Below are positions 26,601 through 39,705 of a stretch of DNA of 64,000 nt, in pieces. Source of the stretch: Melieria omissa (Eukaryota > Arthropoda > Insecta > Diptera > Ulidiidae); assembly GCA_963971225.1 (NCBI GenBank), contig OZ020268.1:114234830-114298829 (forward strand), given 5' to 3'. The notes beneath the pieces are model-generated. The model saw only the letters and a list, made by a program, of their open reading frames with translations. It did not search any database and was not told where the DNA came from. The position numbers and the translations under genes are program-made. How positions within the stretch are numbered: position 1 is the first letter of the stretch; each line of letters starts with the position of its first letter.

Positions 26601-29600
26601 ACATTTCTGATCAAAAGAACTTAAAGCCAATTAACTAAATTTTTGGTGGGTTTGAATATTTACATATTGTTTATTATTTTGGATGAGTGCATAAGTTCGT
26701 GCCCGATTTGAAGTCAAAACTCAAAATGAAATTTTTCAAAACAAAATCTTTATTAATAAATTATGTATTCGCCATCATGTTCGGCAATCCACTCCCAACG
26801 ATCAACCAACTTACGAATGCCGGATTCATAAAAATCACACGTTTTTTCGTTAAAAAAGAGGATAAGGTGGTTTTTAACGTCGTCCACGGTTTTAAATCTT
26901 TTTTCATTCAAATTGTTCTGCAATGATCGGAATAAGTGGTTATCAGAAGGCGCGATGTCTGGTGAATATGGAGGATGCGACATGATTTCCCAGTTCATCT
27001 GCTTCAGTCTGGACAGAGTCGGTTTTGCAACATGTGGTCTGGCGTTGTCGTGGTGGAAGAGGACTCCTTTGCGATTGGCCAAAATCGGGCGTTTTTCTTC
27101 AATTGCTTCCTCTAATTGGGCCAATTGCTGACAATACTTATTCGCGGCAATCGTTTCGCCAACGTAACTCTCACACCTCGGATATCCCACCAAACACATA
27201 GCAACACCTTCATCGGATGCAATCCACCTTTGGAGGCCGGTTCCGCCTTCTCGTGTGCCTGTTTCCATGTTCGTTTTCGTTGGACATTGTTGTACAGAAT
27301 CCATTTCTCGTCACCTGTCACAAACCGATCCAGAAAAGGCTCATTTTTGATACGTCGAAGCAAAGAAATGGCTGTTGTTGGACATTGCTGTACAGAATCC
27401 ATTTCTCGTCACCTGTCACAAACCGATCCAGAAAAGGCTCATTTTTGATACGTCGAAGCAAAGAAATGGCTGTTGTTACACGGTCCACTTTATTTTATTT
27501 TTTAACTCAACTGATGCGGCACCCAAGTATCGAGCTTCAAAGTGTACCCAACCTTTTTTAAATGACGATGCAGTTGATTTGTTGACGTTCAGTTCTTGGG
27601 CAACCTCTTCCGTTGAAATGCGTGAATTGTTCTCAACAAGATTGCAAATAACGTCGTCGTCAAGGTCGGAAGGCCGTCCAGCGCGAGGTTGGTCTTTGAG
27701 GTCTTTGAGGTTAAAATCACCAACTCGAAATTTAGCAAACCATTTCTTCATTCTTCACTGTGCGAAGCGCTGGTGCACGGTCCAAATAAACTGCTTGATT
27801 AGCTTTCGTTGCGGCGCCAACAGTTTTTCCCTTCCGAAACTCGTATAACATGATATGACGGTAATGTTCGTTTTCGTTATCCATTTTCAATGCGCTTTTC
27901 CAACAAGCAAACTCAAAGAAATCAAAATGATTTGACGCCTAATTCAAAGTTTGATTTGTCACCTTTACTAAGAATTACAACAAGTATATATTTCAGTCAT
28001 GAGTACCAACCGTGAACGATTGAAACGCCACCTAGTAAAATCGGGCACGAACTTATGCACTCATCCAATGCATAAATCTCGAAAAGCTTCCATAATTGTT
28101 TAGTTACTTACAGTAAAACCAATTTGGTTTAACCTTTTTACATGCAGGATTGTGAGATCGACTTGGTCTTCTTACATATTTAGTAGAGCGACGGACTTGA
28201 AGTCCTAGTCGTACTTTTCCCAGCACGCCCGGCAGCACTATTGCGCGTTCATCTATACGTAACCCCGAAATTCGACATTGAATCGAATTGCATTGAATGA
28301 AGTCAACAGATTACATGGAATATTTTTGTTATTTTCCTTCGCGTCTCATAAATTAAATATCAATGTGAATAGCTAACAACAAACGTATTCATTGCCAGTG
28401 CTATCACAGTGTAAACAACCCCAATTTTGCTGATCCGGCTAATTGTATTGAGCGCTGACGCGCTACAATTTATTAGACACATCAATGGGAATGTGTTAAT
28501 TCTCTGTTTGGAGATCTCATTTGCATTGGCCTAGTCGGTGAGCCGCCCCGGTTGTATAAGGAATACCAGCAAAAGCATAAAGCAAACATCAACTGTGTCA
28601 CACGCAAACAGCGCACAATTGGCGGTTGTTGATAAAAAATTAAGTACTTATTAAATTATAACTCTCAAATGATAACGCTAAGTGGTGCGTAAGTGACACC
28701 GCCTGCTTATCAAAAAGTCGTTAGCAAATAAAATATATTCACAAATGGAAAAGAACCCTCAAAGGGACACACTCGGCCAGTCAAAGGAAGACACTAAATG
28801 GCTGCGTAACCAGTTGTCGACGACACTGTTAAGTTTTTGGCCAAATTTTATCATGCTGCAAACACCGTTAAATGCCACAGTATGCCGGCAAGTTGTCTCA
28901 TTCCTACAAGCGATATCCGCTCGTTCGTGCCGTCCGAGCGGAAGCTAGCGGACAAGGTCACAAATCAGACATATCGCATACGTACTTACATACTGTTCCT
29001 CCTCTCGGACAACTTACAGCGTCCATAAGTTTATTCATTCTTGATGCTTTGCTGATACAAAACGGCGGCTGCTTCTGAGCTTGAGCAGCTTGTGCCGCGT
29101 CACTGCTGAATGCCAATTCATGTGAATTGCGCACTTGTATGACTTCATTTGTCGGCACGCTCGCTCGCACACCTTTGCATGCGCAAAGGCACCGCTGGTA
29201 CTTTTCTCTTATTTGCGCATCGTTGTTGTTTCTTGTTAAAGGTTGTAAAATGAAGTAATTAATATGAAATTACAATGGCTTTTGCTCGCCTGCCTGACTA
29301 CCGGCTCGTCTGCAATGCGCGACGCTTTATTATTGTTTCCTCGATGGCGTAATACAATTTACATTTTAACGGCAGACACTAGGGAAAAGGTAAAGTTTAA
29401 TTTTATGTAGTTTAGCTGGTATTGGTCATGACGAGGCTGGCAGTTAGCTCATAAAGCCTGCAAAATAATAATTTTCCAAAACAATTGTTAAATTGAGAAT
29501 TACCCCAAATAAATCAATTAAAAAAGTGATAACCGCGAAGTATTTATTTAGTTGGCCATAACTCTATTATTCTTCAGATTCGTGGTTCGAGCTATTTTCT

Positions 29601-32600
29601 GCATAGAGTGCATAAAGTGAAAATATTAAACTACTGTTTTAAAAGGATAAACCTTGAGTAAACTATATATAACTCCTAAAATAACAATATTTTTGGCATC
29701 CGATTTATCGAACGTTATGCTCTAATGGGTTCAATAGCGTCACTAAACCCTAAGCAAAACAAAAACTAAGGGAACAGGAGATCTGACGTCGCTGTACACT
29801 TCTAATTCACAAACTTGGGCAACGAGGTGTTCCTTCTATTTGCGACGTTGAGTCTATTAAGTATACCTTTCAAAAGGTTATGCTCAGAACAGAACTCGTT
29901 TCAGTTGCCTTTCTCCAGCTGCACAACCAAACTAGTGATGATGATCTCATGGATAACTTTAGGCTAAGTATCGAAATACTGTGCCAAGCTCTGCCACTCA
30001 CATATTGTGTACTTTTACCTGGATTTGGTCCTTAGATAGGAAAAAACCCCTCTCGATTCTTTGTTTCACTTTGAATATTTCGCCTCGAAATTCAATTTGC
30101 TCGTTGCGTTGTCGCCTAATCCCCAAGCATCTTTTAGTTCGCAGTCAATCGCCTAACGATTCGCTCAACAAACATCGCGCAGCTGCTGATTCGAGTGGCG
30201 TCGGCTACCTTCATCACTAAGAGCGATTCGAAAGCGTCATTAAGTGACACACGCGTAAACTTTGTGACTCTTTGTCTGCAGCCAACAGCTGATTTGATAT
30301 AAAACAAACAAAAAGAACATCTCGCCCGAGCGACAGATACTAAAAACAAAAGTAAGAAGAACTGGTTTTTGACATGAGTGTACACGGCTCCGTCATTGCT
30401 ATGAGTAAAAGCGGCACAATACTAAACAACCAAAAACATGGCTTCAGCACTGTGTATATGTGTGTAAACAAGAACATTTAATGAGCTGGCTGGCAACTTC
30501 CAAACCAACTCTACCCATCGAAACGGACCGTTCTGCGCGGTGATGATTAAGTGCCATAAAAAGCCATTTTTACAAAAACGTTCTTTTTCTATTTGTTTTT
30601 TTTCGTATGTTTGTTGTTGCGGTTATATTTTTGCGATTCAGTTTAGTTGGCGTCAAGCGAAAAATTATAAAATTCGCCAAGTAATGCTTTGCAGCAAAGG
30701 CTGCTTTTGTTCGCTGCTGCTGGCAATGCGAACGACCGAATTAATGTCAATAACCCACCATTCAAATTATAAAAAAAAATCACAAGAACTGCCGATTTCA
30801 AGCAAATAAAAACAGTAAAATTTTAAGTGGGTTGCACGTTGAGGTGAAAGGTTTCTATGTGCCACATTAAGCACCTTTTAAAAATAAAAAAATTACATTT
30901 TTTTGCATCGTCTTTTTACAGCTTTCATTACACAGCGCTTTTTGTCGCCACATTTTTCCGCTGTCATGCTTATTCGATTTTTGGTTTTATCAATTCTTTG
31001 GCTGTATCAATCGTCCTTTGGTGCTTCCCTAACCATTTTCCATGCCGCATTCAATCGAAATCCAATTGCCACTCGTTGCTTTGCGTATTTTTCGTGATTA
31101 TTGCAAAATATACCGGTTGATCGGCAGTTTAGTCATCGCTTAAACTTGCCGCTGAGTAATTTGCTACTATGTACTCGTTTCACCTGAGGTGTTTTTGTCT
31201 TAAAAAAACATTTGCAGAAAAATTGAGCCGAAAATGTTACGTAGGTTGTATCACACTTAGAAAGCACCAAAATCGCATTAGCCATACAGCGAGTGTTAAG
31301 TCTTTTTTCTCAGGCCACATTAATCTAATGGAATTTATGGGTTATTTAACCGAATTGTGTAATTCTGACAACCTGAATGCAAAATGAACGATCAAATTAC
31401 ACAGCTGGTTTTTGGAGAATGAGTTAACAAGTGCTTTTGGTAGTCGTCTAGACGTAATAGATTAATAACACAGGACAACAAAATCGCACTATTTTTCTAC
31501 TGTTTTTTACTAATCTGGGTGCGCTGATTTCGAATCTACCCTCAGAGTTTTTCTAGCAGCTTTAGTTAGTGAGATATAGGTACCGTGTTATTTTTTCAGT
31601 TTTTCCCCTACTTTTTCAATATTTTTGATCGTAATCGTAATTTTTATCGCATTAACAACACCGCACGGTTTTTTTCCGATGCAACTTATTCTTATAAGTA
31701 AAATGCCGCGGTAATTCGACCTCAAAGTCGGAAAAATGGAATGTTGAGGCGTTTTCTTTGATGGTCAAAAACATACACAATTTTCGTAAATCAACTAATG
31801 AGTTAGGTGTATAGTGAAAGCCGACACATCAAACATTACAACACAGCCAAATTATTTGGCGGAATACATATTCGCATCGAAATAATAGCCAAAACGTATC
31901 ATTGCCATTTTCATCACTTTTCATACTTTTTCCTTAAAAAATTAGAAGCCTCAAAATATGCTCTTTTATATGTTCCATTTATAGTCTGGAAAACAAGCAA
32001 AAAACAAATAGATTTTGAATTGCTCGAAACAAAAAAAAAAGAAAAACTTTGCATATTTTGGGGCCCCTAATTTAATAAGGAAAAAGTATGAAAAGTAATG
32101 AAAATGGTACATTTTTGCTATTATTTCGATGCGAATGTGTATTCCGCCAAATAATTTGGCTGTGTTGTATTGCTTGATGCTTCTTCTTAAGATATTCATA
32201 TACTTTGTAACTTGATTTATGAAACATCTGTACAATTTTCGCCTTCAGAAAAAACGCCTTGAAATTAAATATTTTTCTACTTTGAGACCATATTACCACG
32301 CCCATTTGGAACGCATAAAATGTATTAATGTCAGAAAAGATGGCGTGAAATGTTGTTACTGCAATGATATAAAAATCATGTCGATAGGATTATTGGTTCA
32401 GAAATTACAGTCGAAAACGAGAAAAAAGCCGAGGAAATTTCGAAAAAGTGACACGCCTATTTTTTTGCGAAAACTAGAGCTGTTACATAAAAACGGAGTA
32501 TGGTTTTGAAAACAGCGTGGAAAAACGATTCAAATTCATGTAAAAAACTCCATGCAACAGACATGATGTTGTGCAGTGTAATCAATTCGGACCACTTGAA

Positions 32601-35600
32601 TTTGCCGACATGTTTATTTGCATGAAACTGGTTGGAATTTTACCGCTCTAGATTTTTTTAGTTCAGTCAATTAACACGAGGATTATTGAAGTTACTCTTT
32701 TCAAAGGTTTTTGTCTTTAATTTTTTTGTTCATTCCTCAGTTGTACTCCGAATTTTCCTGATGTATACAATTTTCATTTGAGCAGAACGCTTACAAGTTT
32801 TTCCATTTATGAATAGTAATATGAATAATTTTGTTATTCCTTCAGCTTTAATGTAACTGTTGTTTAGAACTAATATGATGATGAAAGTAGCGCTCAGGAG
32901 TATTTCTGAAGTGTTGCTCACGCTAGAGACAGCGTTAAATTTGTCATAATAAACGCTTCAAATGCTTCTATGTTACTGCACCCAATTTCGAGACACTATG
33001 TCAAGTGTCATTGTCTGGTGTGTTCCTCTGTCAACTTACTTAGGTGGCCGTCACAGCTTTGTTACGTGTTTACGACCGAATTGCACACTTCTCTCCACTG
33101 TTTAGCGCATGATTTCTATGTCTGTTCATACTAAACCACCACTAAACCACTGAGTTATCTACTAAGTCTTCATTTCCAGATCGGTCTATTTCACAGTCCA
33201 ACCAACCTATCTGAGATCAAACTGAAAAGCAACAAATATCAATGCAATGCCGAAAGACTATGATACTCGTATTTATTCCGGTACTTGAGACTGCTAACTG
33301 CAGCTACTATTTACTGCTTTCAACTTGCTCCCGTCAACATCACTAAAATTAGGTTATATCAGTTGCTTTTTATTGTTTTGTTGACAATATTCCCCACTCA
33401 AGTGATCGAACAAATGCGTCTAAAAAATTTTTAACAATGTAATAACTCAGCAGTGTTTAATAGCGGCTCGGTTGTGCGTCTCTGACTGCGTTCTTCACGA
33501 TGTTTATTTGTTGTGGAAACGGAAGAACCGACACAAAGCACAGCCACTCGGCCAGCGTGTTTGCACTGTTTTATTGACAGCGCTCGGCGTCGACTTGTAA
33601 TGGGCTTTTGGGTGCGCTGCCAGCGAATTTGTTATTAACTAAAACTACACGATTAAAAGTCAACAGCTGCGCTGCAAGGCGGAAAAACAGAGTTTGTCAA
33701 TACGGCCGAGTAAAGCATTAAGTCGCGCAAGCAACAATATTGACGCAAAGGGGCTGCTCTCGAATTGAATTGCTTCTAGTTCCATTCGTTGCTGTGTGCT
33801 ACGTTTGCCTTTTGTTTGCGCGGTGTCAACGCTATCGACCAACTGTCATTGTCCCGAAAGCGGTCAGTCAAGCGGTTTTTCTTCGTTTGCTGACATGTAT
33901 ACCTATGTATCTATATATATTTTGTTCTTTTGTGAATTAAAGCACATCAGTTTTGCTGCTCGTTTTTGGACGGAGAAGGCACGTGCGCCCCATAATGCGC
34001 AGGAAGTTCAACGAAAGTACGATTGAAATGAAAATTGCAACGCACAAAAATTAAAATGAGATTTGGCTTGCTTGCAACTTTCTTTTTATGTAGCTTGAAA
34101 ACTTTTTCACTTAATTTGTTGTTGGTATGTTTTGACATTTTCGACTGAAGTGTGTTAGCTTAGCCAACAGCGCTAACGTGGCGAGTTGTTGTATTCGAAA
34201 ATATTTAGCCTGAACGCATATGAGATTAGCGAGTGAATTTTTGTTACTTTGGCCAGATTGCGGGAAGATAAGCTTTTCCGTCAGATTTAAAAATTGTCTC
34301 TATTTTGCGTCGTTGATTTCCCAATCGCAAAATTTATTCGTATGTGGGTATTTTCTTTATTATCACTTTTACCACAGCAAGAACGTTGTGCTCATCACGT
34401 GCCAAGACTTTTTCATTGCTTTCATAATGTAAGCCGTTGCCAATATCAGATTGCTTCCGTAAACAAAAACGCTGTTGTGGATTTCAAGCTTCCTAATATG
34501 TGTGTGCTTTACTATATTCGTTGTAAAAGGAAATAAAATATGTGACGCTGTTTTTGCAAAAACCGCAAGTACAATTGGCGAAATGAATTTACATGGCAAA
34601 TACAGAGGAAATGACTGACAATCCGACGACATATGCTCGCCATAAATGTTTTTTATAAAAGTAAATGTTTGGAATTTGCATAATGTTCATCTTTGATTGA
34701 TTTTATGGCGCTATTGACTCATCGTGCCTACTTCTGCGTATAAACTGGTTAGCTCCGCTGTAAATTCTTCGGAGTCGAACTATTTTTCCGTGTTGCAAAA
34801 CAAACTATACCGTTAATGTCTCAATTTTGCGAGCTATAATTTTAGAATAATTTATGCTCAAATTATTTAGAATGTTCATCTTCTAAAAATGTTTTTGAAA
34901 ATTTGCTTAAAAGACTTAAATATAAATATAATAATTTTATATTATTTTACTGTTTGTGCTGGTTTTTAATTTTTTAATAAATAAATAAATAACTAAAGGT
35001 ATTCTAACGATTTAAAAAATGTGTATAGGCAATGATTGAGTTCAAGTTTGAACCCACTTTACTATGCTTTGTGATTCTATGCTTTTACAACTTACGAAAG
35101 GGCCTTAAACTTTTGCTTTTATGGATAAAAAATAATAAACGTAACCTATGATCACAGACCACCTGCACGACAAACACGAATACATACAACATTTCACATA
35201 TAAATTTTGATATGTGTGTGTTCGAGTTTAGGCTCGGAAAAGGTTGATCGCATTAATTTTAATAGTTTTTCATTTAATGCGCTTAAAGCAACAAACCGCT
35301 TTTAGTGCTTCCACACCTGATGTATTGAGTTTTGAATGCTTTCGTGACACAATTTCTAAATTAAACCCATATCAAGTATCCATCATTTTCATTCGTCGGT
35401 CATTAGTTAAAAGTCGAAACTGCGTTGCGGTGGCATCCACAAATAGATTACATACATACATACATACACTTGAAAAAATCAGCCACATAAAAGCTGGAAT
35501 GTAATTTGCATTCAATTAGAGTATCAAACAATTCTATTAGGAACTAAGACACACGTAGGCCGTAGGTAAGAACATACTAATTAATTTTGGTAAATATTTT

Positions 35601-36628
35601 TATTAAACTGAATTTTAAATGACTTAATATTGACGAAACTGGATGAATTTTTTAATAAACTAAAGTGCTGTGTAGCAAAAATTGTTGTATATAGAAGCAC
35701 AACCGCAGTTAGTTTATGTAAAACGTATCGTGCTCCCAAGTGTAGAATCTATTTCTGACTGAACTTGACAGTGATGAATTGCAGTTTATGCCAACTTGTC
35801 GCATCCGCCGTTCCGACACGCGTCGCTGCATCGCTCCAAAATAGGTCAACTTAACACGTTGACGTAAATCGCTTTTAATTACGGCTGCGGCTTACCACTT
35901 AAGCCCCAGTCACAACCACAGGCGCAACTGTCACCCATCACCTATAGACACACGCAGGTGGCGGGAGGTGTGGCTGCAGTGCGCCTATAAGGCGATGGTA
36001 TGCGAATCACTTGTTCATTCGATTGTTTAATTGCTGCGTCGCGGTGTTGTGTGTATGGATGAGTGTGCGTGTGTGTGCCAAACTTGGCTGATGGCTATCG
36101 CTGACGCTATCCACAATATTGGGTCATTGGGTAAATCGTTTATCAGCGCCGGATGATAATGTCACTGGCGCCGTCACCGACACCGGCGACGGCTTGAGTG
36201 GTGTGAATTTTGTTGTTGTTTACCTTGTTGACGGCGCAAATGCTAATGTTGACTCTTCTTGCTTCTCTGTTTGCAGAAGCTACACCAAATATGCCGAGGA
36301 CACCACGTCACGTGACAGCGACTCGCTCATTCAGGAATACGGCAACATACCCACAGAAGAGACCAACACCTACTGCTGGCGGCATCCGAAAGTTCGCGAG
36401 AATTGGCGTACCGTGCTGGCGGCCGTCACGCTGCTGATTGTCGGTACTGGACTGTTTGTGTTCGGCACATTCGCTGTCGCTGATCCGGCGAACACGTCCC
36501 AGGGCGTTGTGTTTTTTGTGGCCGGCTTGATTTGCTTTATACCGGGCGCCTACCATGTGGTCTACATCTGGCTGGCGGCCAAAGGATACCGAGGGTTCGA
36601 CTTCTACCACCTGCCGCTGTTCACATAA
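17612..36628 (+). CDS. TMEM134-like two-pass membrane protein
   Basis: Two coding exons, 17612-17790 and 36277-36628, join in phase (AA|A, Lys60) to give 176 residues. The N-terminal half is hydrophilic (MQNNSNSGRQGKEKRF...). It is followed by two hydrophobic segments, about residues 105-128 (TVLAAVTLLIVG...) and 137-161 (VVFFVAGLICFIPG...), and a short tail KGYRGFDFYHLPLFT. The pattern of a WRHPKVRENWR lead-in, PGAYHV at the end of the second segment and KGYRGF after it matches the TMEM134 family and, more distantly, TMEM230. Function is poorly known; a membrane location is inferred from the segments. The ATG at 17612 is the first in an otherwise open upstream frame. The donor is AA|GTAAGT and the acceptor TTTGCAG|A. 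The 18.5-kb intron could hide a further small exon, but the direct join is in frame. Confidence 0.85.
18039..18194. repeat. Two-copy 65-bp direct repeat with a perfect palindrome between
   Basis: Copies at 18039-18103 and 18130-18194 are offset by 91 bp and nearly identical: both start GCCATATGGCAACATGCTAC and both end TTGCAAGAATACATTGTTT. The spacer holds a perfect 22-bp palindrome (18110-18131) whose half is GCGAAAGGGTT. A related CCCTTTCG lies before the first copy (18021-18028) and a GCGAAAGAGTTAAC near 18571. Looks like a fragment of a tandem satellite or an array of a binding site. Confidence 0.75.
22729..22986. mobile_element. MITE-like element with about 40-bp inverted ends
   Basis: The left end CAATAATTCGGTGGTCAAAA... 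continues through GCAATAACCGCCTAAGTCGA. The right end on the minus strand is nearly the same: CAATAATTCTGTGGTCAAAA..., then GCAATAACCGCTTAAGTCGA. The 258-bp unit has no coding frame. A clear target duplication is not visible, so the superfamily is open. Confidence 0.65.
26753..27884 (-). pseudogene. Broken mariner transposase
   Basis: The first ATG is at 27884 (MDNENEHYRHIM...). A helix-turn-helix part follows (KKWFAKFRVGDF, later STEEVAQELNV). The catalytic part has the three aspartates in TGDEKW, HHDNARPH and APSDNHLF, with 34 residues between the last two, the mariner spacing. The frame is broken near 27751 and again by a 98-bp tandem duplication around the first aspartate motif (27281-27476). 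The C-terminal 180 or so codons remain open to the stop at 26753. It cannot make a full enzyme as it stands. Confidence 0.88.
27281..27476. repeat. 98-bp tandem duplication inside the transposase
   Basis: 27281-27378 and 27379-27476 are adjacent copies starting TGGACATTG and ending GGCTGTTGT, differing by one base (TTGTTG versus TTGCTG near the start). Since 98 is not a multiple of three, the duplication shifts the transposase frame. The near identity says the duplication is recent relative to other decay. Confidence 0.9.
31827..32179. mobile_element. Foldback element with about 130-bp arms
   Basis: The left arm starts CATCAAACATTACAACACAG and the right arm, read on the minus strand, CATCAAGCAATACAACACAG. 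The two stay closely matched for about 130 bases, including AAATTATTTGGCGGAATACA and CTTTTCATACTTTTTCCTTA. About 90 bases of unpaired loop lie between. The mirror-image open frames seen on the two strands are a by-product of this symmetry. No transposase. Flanking duplication not evident. Confidence 0.8.
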
Positions 36629-39600
36629 GACGCCGCCGACGGTCAAAGCGTTCCGTTGCGATTTGGGTTTAGAGCGTAGCTGGGATGGGGAGTGTCAAGC
36701 GATGTGCAACTCGACTGGCTGAAATGCTGAGCGGCGCAATAAATAGAAGCAGCAGCGAGTAAATAGAACGCGGTCTTAGGATTAAACGCAAACGCAACAC
36801 AGGCGTCGCCTTGTGTAGAATACGTAACGTAGCATAAGATTACACTACCGCTTCATTTCCCCCCTCACTCGTGCAGACCCCAGTTGCGCGTGACCTTCCT
36901 TAGTTTATCGATCGCATCACAGCGCCCCGCATCACATAGCATCGAAATCGAAATGTGCAAATGTCATAACGTGCGTGTCGCTGGTTTGCTGACGATTTTT
37001 GTGACGCTGACGCGAATTAACAGCGCACCAAGGCATACGGAACCGAACCAATGAAGCTAATGCAAACAGCGCTGAGGAGCAGCGCCTTCACCATACCGAA
37101 ACGACAGCTATACACTCAAACATACATACACGCGCATGCATCAAACCATTAGATATGACGCCAACATGCCCAACATTATCACATTAATTATAAAATTTAA
37201 TGATATTACAAAAGAGGTTTTTTCTTAAACTTTTTCTCTGCTGATTTTGATGCAAATGGACTTGCAAGATGGTTTTTAATTTATCATTTTTATTATATTT
37301 CTAATAAAAATAGATAATATAAGTGTATGTGTAATGCGAAAGACTTTGATTGTGTATTTAGTATACAATGTTTGTAATGGACAACAATTAAAAACTAGTT
37401 TTAGTAATAAAAGTGAACGCGACATTGAAAAATAATAACAATAGAAAATAGTACTAACATAATCTGGAAAAATATTTAAGAAATAAGCAATTGTCTCGAT
37501 TACATGTAAATTCATTATTAACACACTCCAGTGCCCGTCCCCCGTCGGCGTTGCATCTTTCATTCGAATTGTATTTTACTAACTTGTGCTATTTCACTTG
37601 TATATGTAAATTGAAGAGTTCAGTGGATAGTGATGAGAAGAAATGGTTGTATACAAAATCTAAATTGTATTGCGAAATCACGTTTGATTATTTGCGATTA
37701 GACTCTAAGCGCTTCGTCTTGTTAGTGCGACACTTTTGTATAAATTCGCAAGCGAAGCGAACAAAATGGCGATAATTAAAAGTTAAACATTTAAATTTTT
37801 GCTTGGTTGTTTTATTTTCTGTTACATATTTCTGTTGCATGAAATATTTTTTTTAATTTGCGTAGTTTGCATTCGAAAATCAAGGCGAGTTTGAAGCGGT
37901 GGGACACATTGTAAAGAGTCTTTAAAAATGGTTCCTGAATAAATTCATTCTGAAAGTATTCAAAACAGAAAACCAGTGAGAGAGAGCTTGAGAGACACGC
38001 TGAGACTCAGACCAGCACCGACCATTGTTTTGATTTGAAGCAATTCATGTCAAAAACAAATTCTGCATAGGGACAATCATTATTCAAGCTAAATTGTCCG
38101 TGCTAATACAAATATTGACGCAGTCAAAATTAAGTTGACGGCTATAATCACATAAATATATATTTTTTTTGAGTTCATGACAACTGTCTCTCGTCCATGT
38201 TTATATAAGGGAATACATTATTTTTGTATCGCAATCTTTACTTTAGAATACCGTCCCCGTGTCGGCAAGAACACGCCAAACCTTAATACAAGGAAAACTG
38301 ACAGCACCACTACTGAGGCTTCTAAATAAGAGCAAATGAGTGTGAAACTCAAGATTAGGTGTTTTCAAAGCTATTAATTAATTTGATATGGAATTTGAAA
38401 CGTTAACAGCAATCGAGCCAAGTTCAAATTGCGAACAATATATTTTCGCAAGCTCAACAACTAACAATCATGACGCAGACATTTTAGAAAAAGATCTACA
38501 ACTCAAAGGTACTGAAAATTCTTTGCTCAAATTGAAGACATTTAAGAAAGCAGCCAAAAACAAAAGATACAACAATATTTTGTAGTCAACATAGAAAAGA
38601 CTTTAGCAAATTTTTAGTAATTGAAATAAATAATACGGCAAAAGATCAGTTTTCTTCCCTGCTTGGGTATTGTAAAAATTTTTATGAAGTTTATTTTTAT
38701 GTGAACAATTTTTTATAATACACTTCAGATATCTTTATGTTTCTATACATATATACGTGTGTGCATCTTTTGAGCGGGATCCACTCTGTATCCCAAAACC
38801 AGCTTCAGCTTTATTTGATAGTAAAACTGCACTTTGGGAACATGAGAGTTTTTGTAAAAAGTGCCAAAAGTTTGCATGTTTTCAAAATAATAAGTTGTGA
38901 GCATTAATTGGCGGTCTTTGTGCATACACGTACGCACAGAGGCTAAAGCCAATGGGCACTGTGCATCCGACGCTACACGCACGGCACCCGGATCTTAGAA
39001 GCAGTGGATTGTCTAAAGTATCCTGCGCGCTTAGTGTGCTCCCCTCTCCTCTTCCTGAATTACATGCATACCCATACATAAATTTTGAAAGAATTTTTAA
39101 AATATAAATGCTTAACAACTCTAAACGCTTTTGTATGGCAAACTTGTAAGCTTCATGTCGCACGTATTCGTAGCCTAAGCAGCCCACTTGTATGTCAGGT
39201 AACAGCAGCAGCACAAATAATAGATTAACATTAACTCTATAATAAAGTATAAATATGAATGAAATAAAAAGAATTTTGTTTAAAACATAGTCACAATGCG
39301 GTTTTGTGTGTGTGCAGTACTTTTATTCGACTGTGGCGTAATACGCGAGTTGCCAGTCGGTCTATTAGCGGAATGAGTAGTCATGCTGCACACGCAATAA
39401 TTTCGGCGTGGATAAATTGCAGCGGCGTTGATGCATGCTGATTGTCTGCAAAAGTTTAAAGGTACCATTTAGAGCTATCAAATGTTAAGATCTCATTGCT
39501 GTTACACCACCCTTTGGTACACCAGACACACATATTTAACTACGGATGTTCCCTTGTCGAAGGCCCGGCGTGTGTTTTCCACATTCGAACTTATTTTGGG

Positions 39601-39705
39601 GGAGGCTCTGAGCTACGGCCGCACACGTTACTATCGCCAATGCAAGCCAATATCAAATATTAATCCGATAAATAACTTAAAAAAAATAACTGAATTAGAG
39701 ATATA
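36629..39705 (+). other. TMEM134-like 3' region and intergenic DNA
   Basis: The 3' UTR most likely ends near the AATAAA at 36738. Beyond it the sequence is A/T-rich with no convincing gene. A 65-codon open frame starting with ATG at 38388 (MEFETLTAIEPSSNCEQYIF...) is Asn/Lys-rich and has no recognisable domain; I treat it as chance. Confidence 0.5.
36738..36743 (+). terminator. Poly(A) signal of the TMEM134-like gene
   Basis: AATAAA 110 bases after the stop codon at 36628, in the expected position for a short 3' UTR. Confidence 0.6.

Larger units (their letters stand above)
26679..28068 (-). mobile_element. Degenerate mariner element (DD34D)
   Basis: A 1390-bp element bounded by perfect 31-bp inverted repeats (26679-26709 and 28038-28068) that begin TTGGATGAGTGCATAAGTTC. 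It carries a mariner transposase on the minus strand, disabled by frameshifts. The TA target duplication cannot be placed cleanly at both ends, so the outermost base or two are uncertain. The element sits inside the large intron of the TMEM134-like gene, opposite in orientation to it. Confidence 0.9.
17791..36276 (+). other. 18.5-kb intron of the TMEM134-like gene
   Basis: Bounded by GTAAGT at 17791 and TTTGCAG at 36276. Apart from the repeats listed separately (18039-18194, 22729-22986, 26679-28068, 31827-32179) I find no gene in it. GC-richer islands at about 20930-21640, 23930-24700, 25560-25900 and 33480-33900 contain overlapping frames on both strands without recognisable domains. They could be regulatory DNA or host a nested transcript, but the sequence alone does not show it. 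Confidence 0.7.

Noticed and set aside
31807..32235. Two mirror-image open frames with the shared phrase NTAKLFGGIHIRIEIIAK
   Set aside because: Both are translations of the arms of the foldback repeat, not separate proteins.
35451..35468. Short ACAT tandem run as a possible array
   Set aside because: A plain microsatellite; there are no spaced direct repeats anywhere in the window that would suggest a CRISPR array, and none is expected in a fly genome.
38388..38585. 65-codon ATG frame MEFETLTAIEPSSNCEQYIF...
   Set aside because: A/T-rich, no domain, no neighbouring exon that continues it, and no evidence of a start context or transcript.
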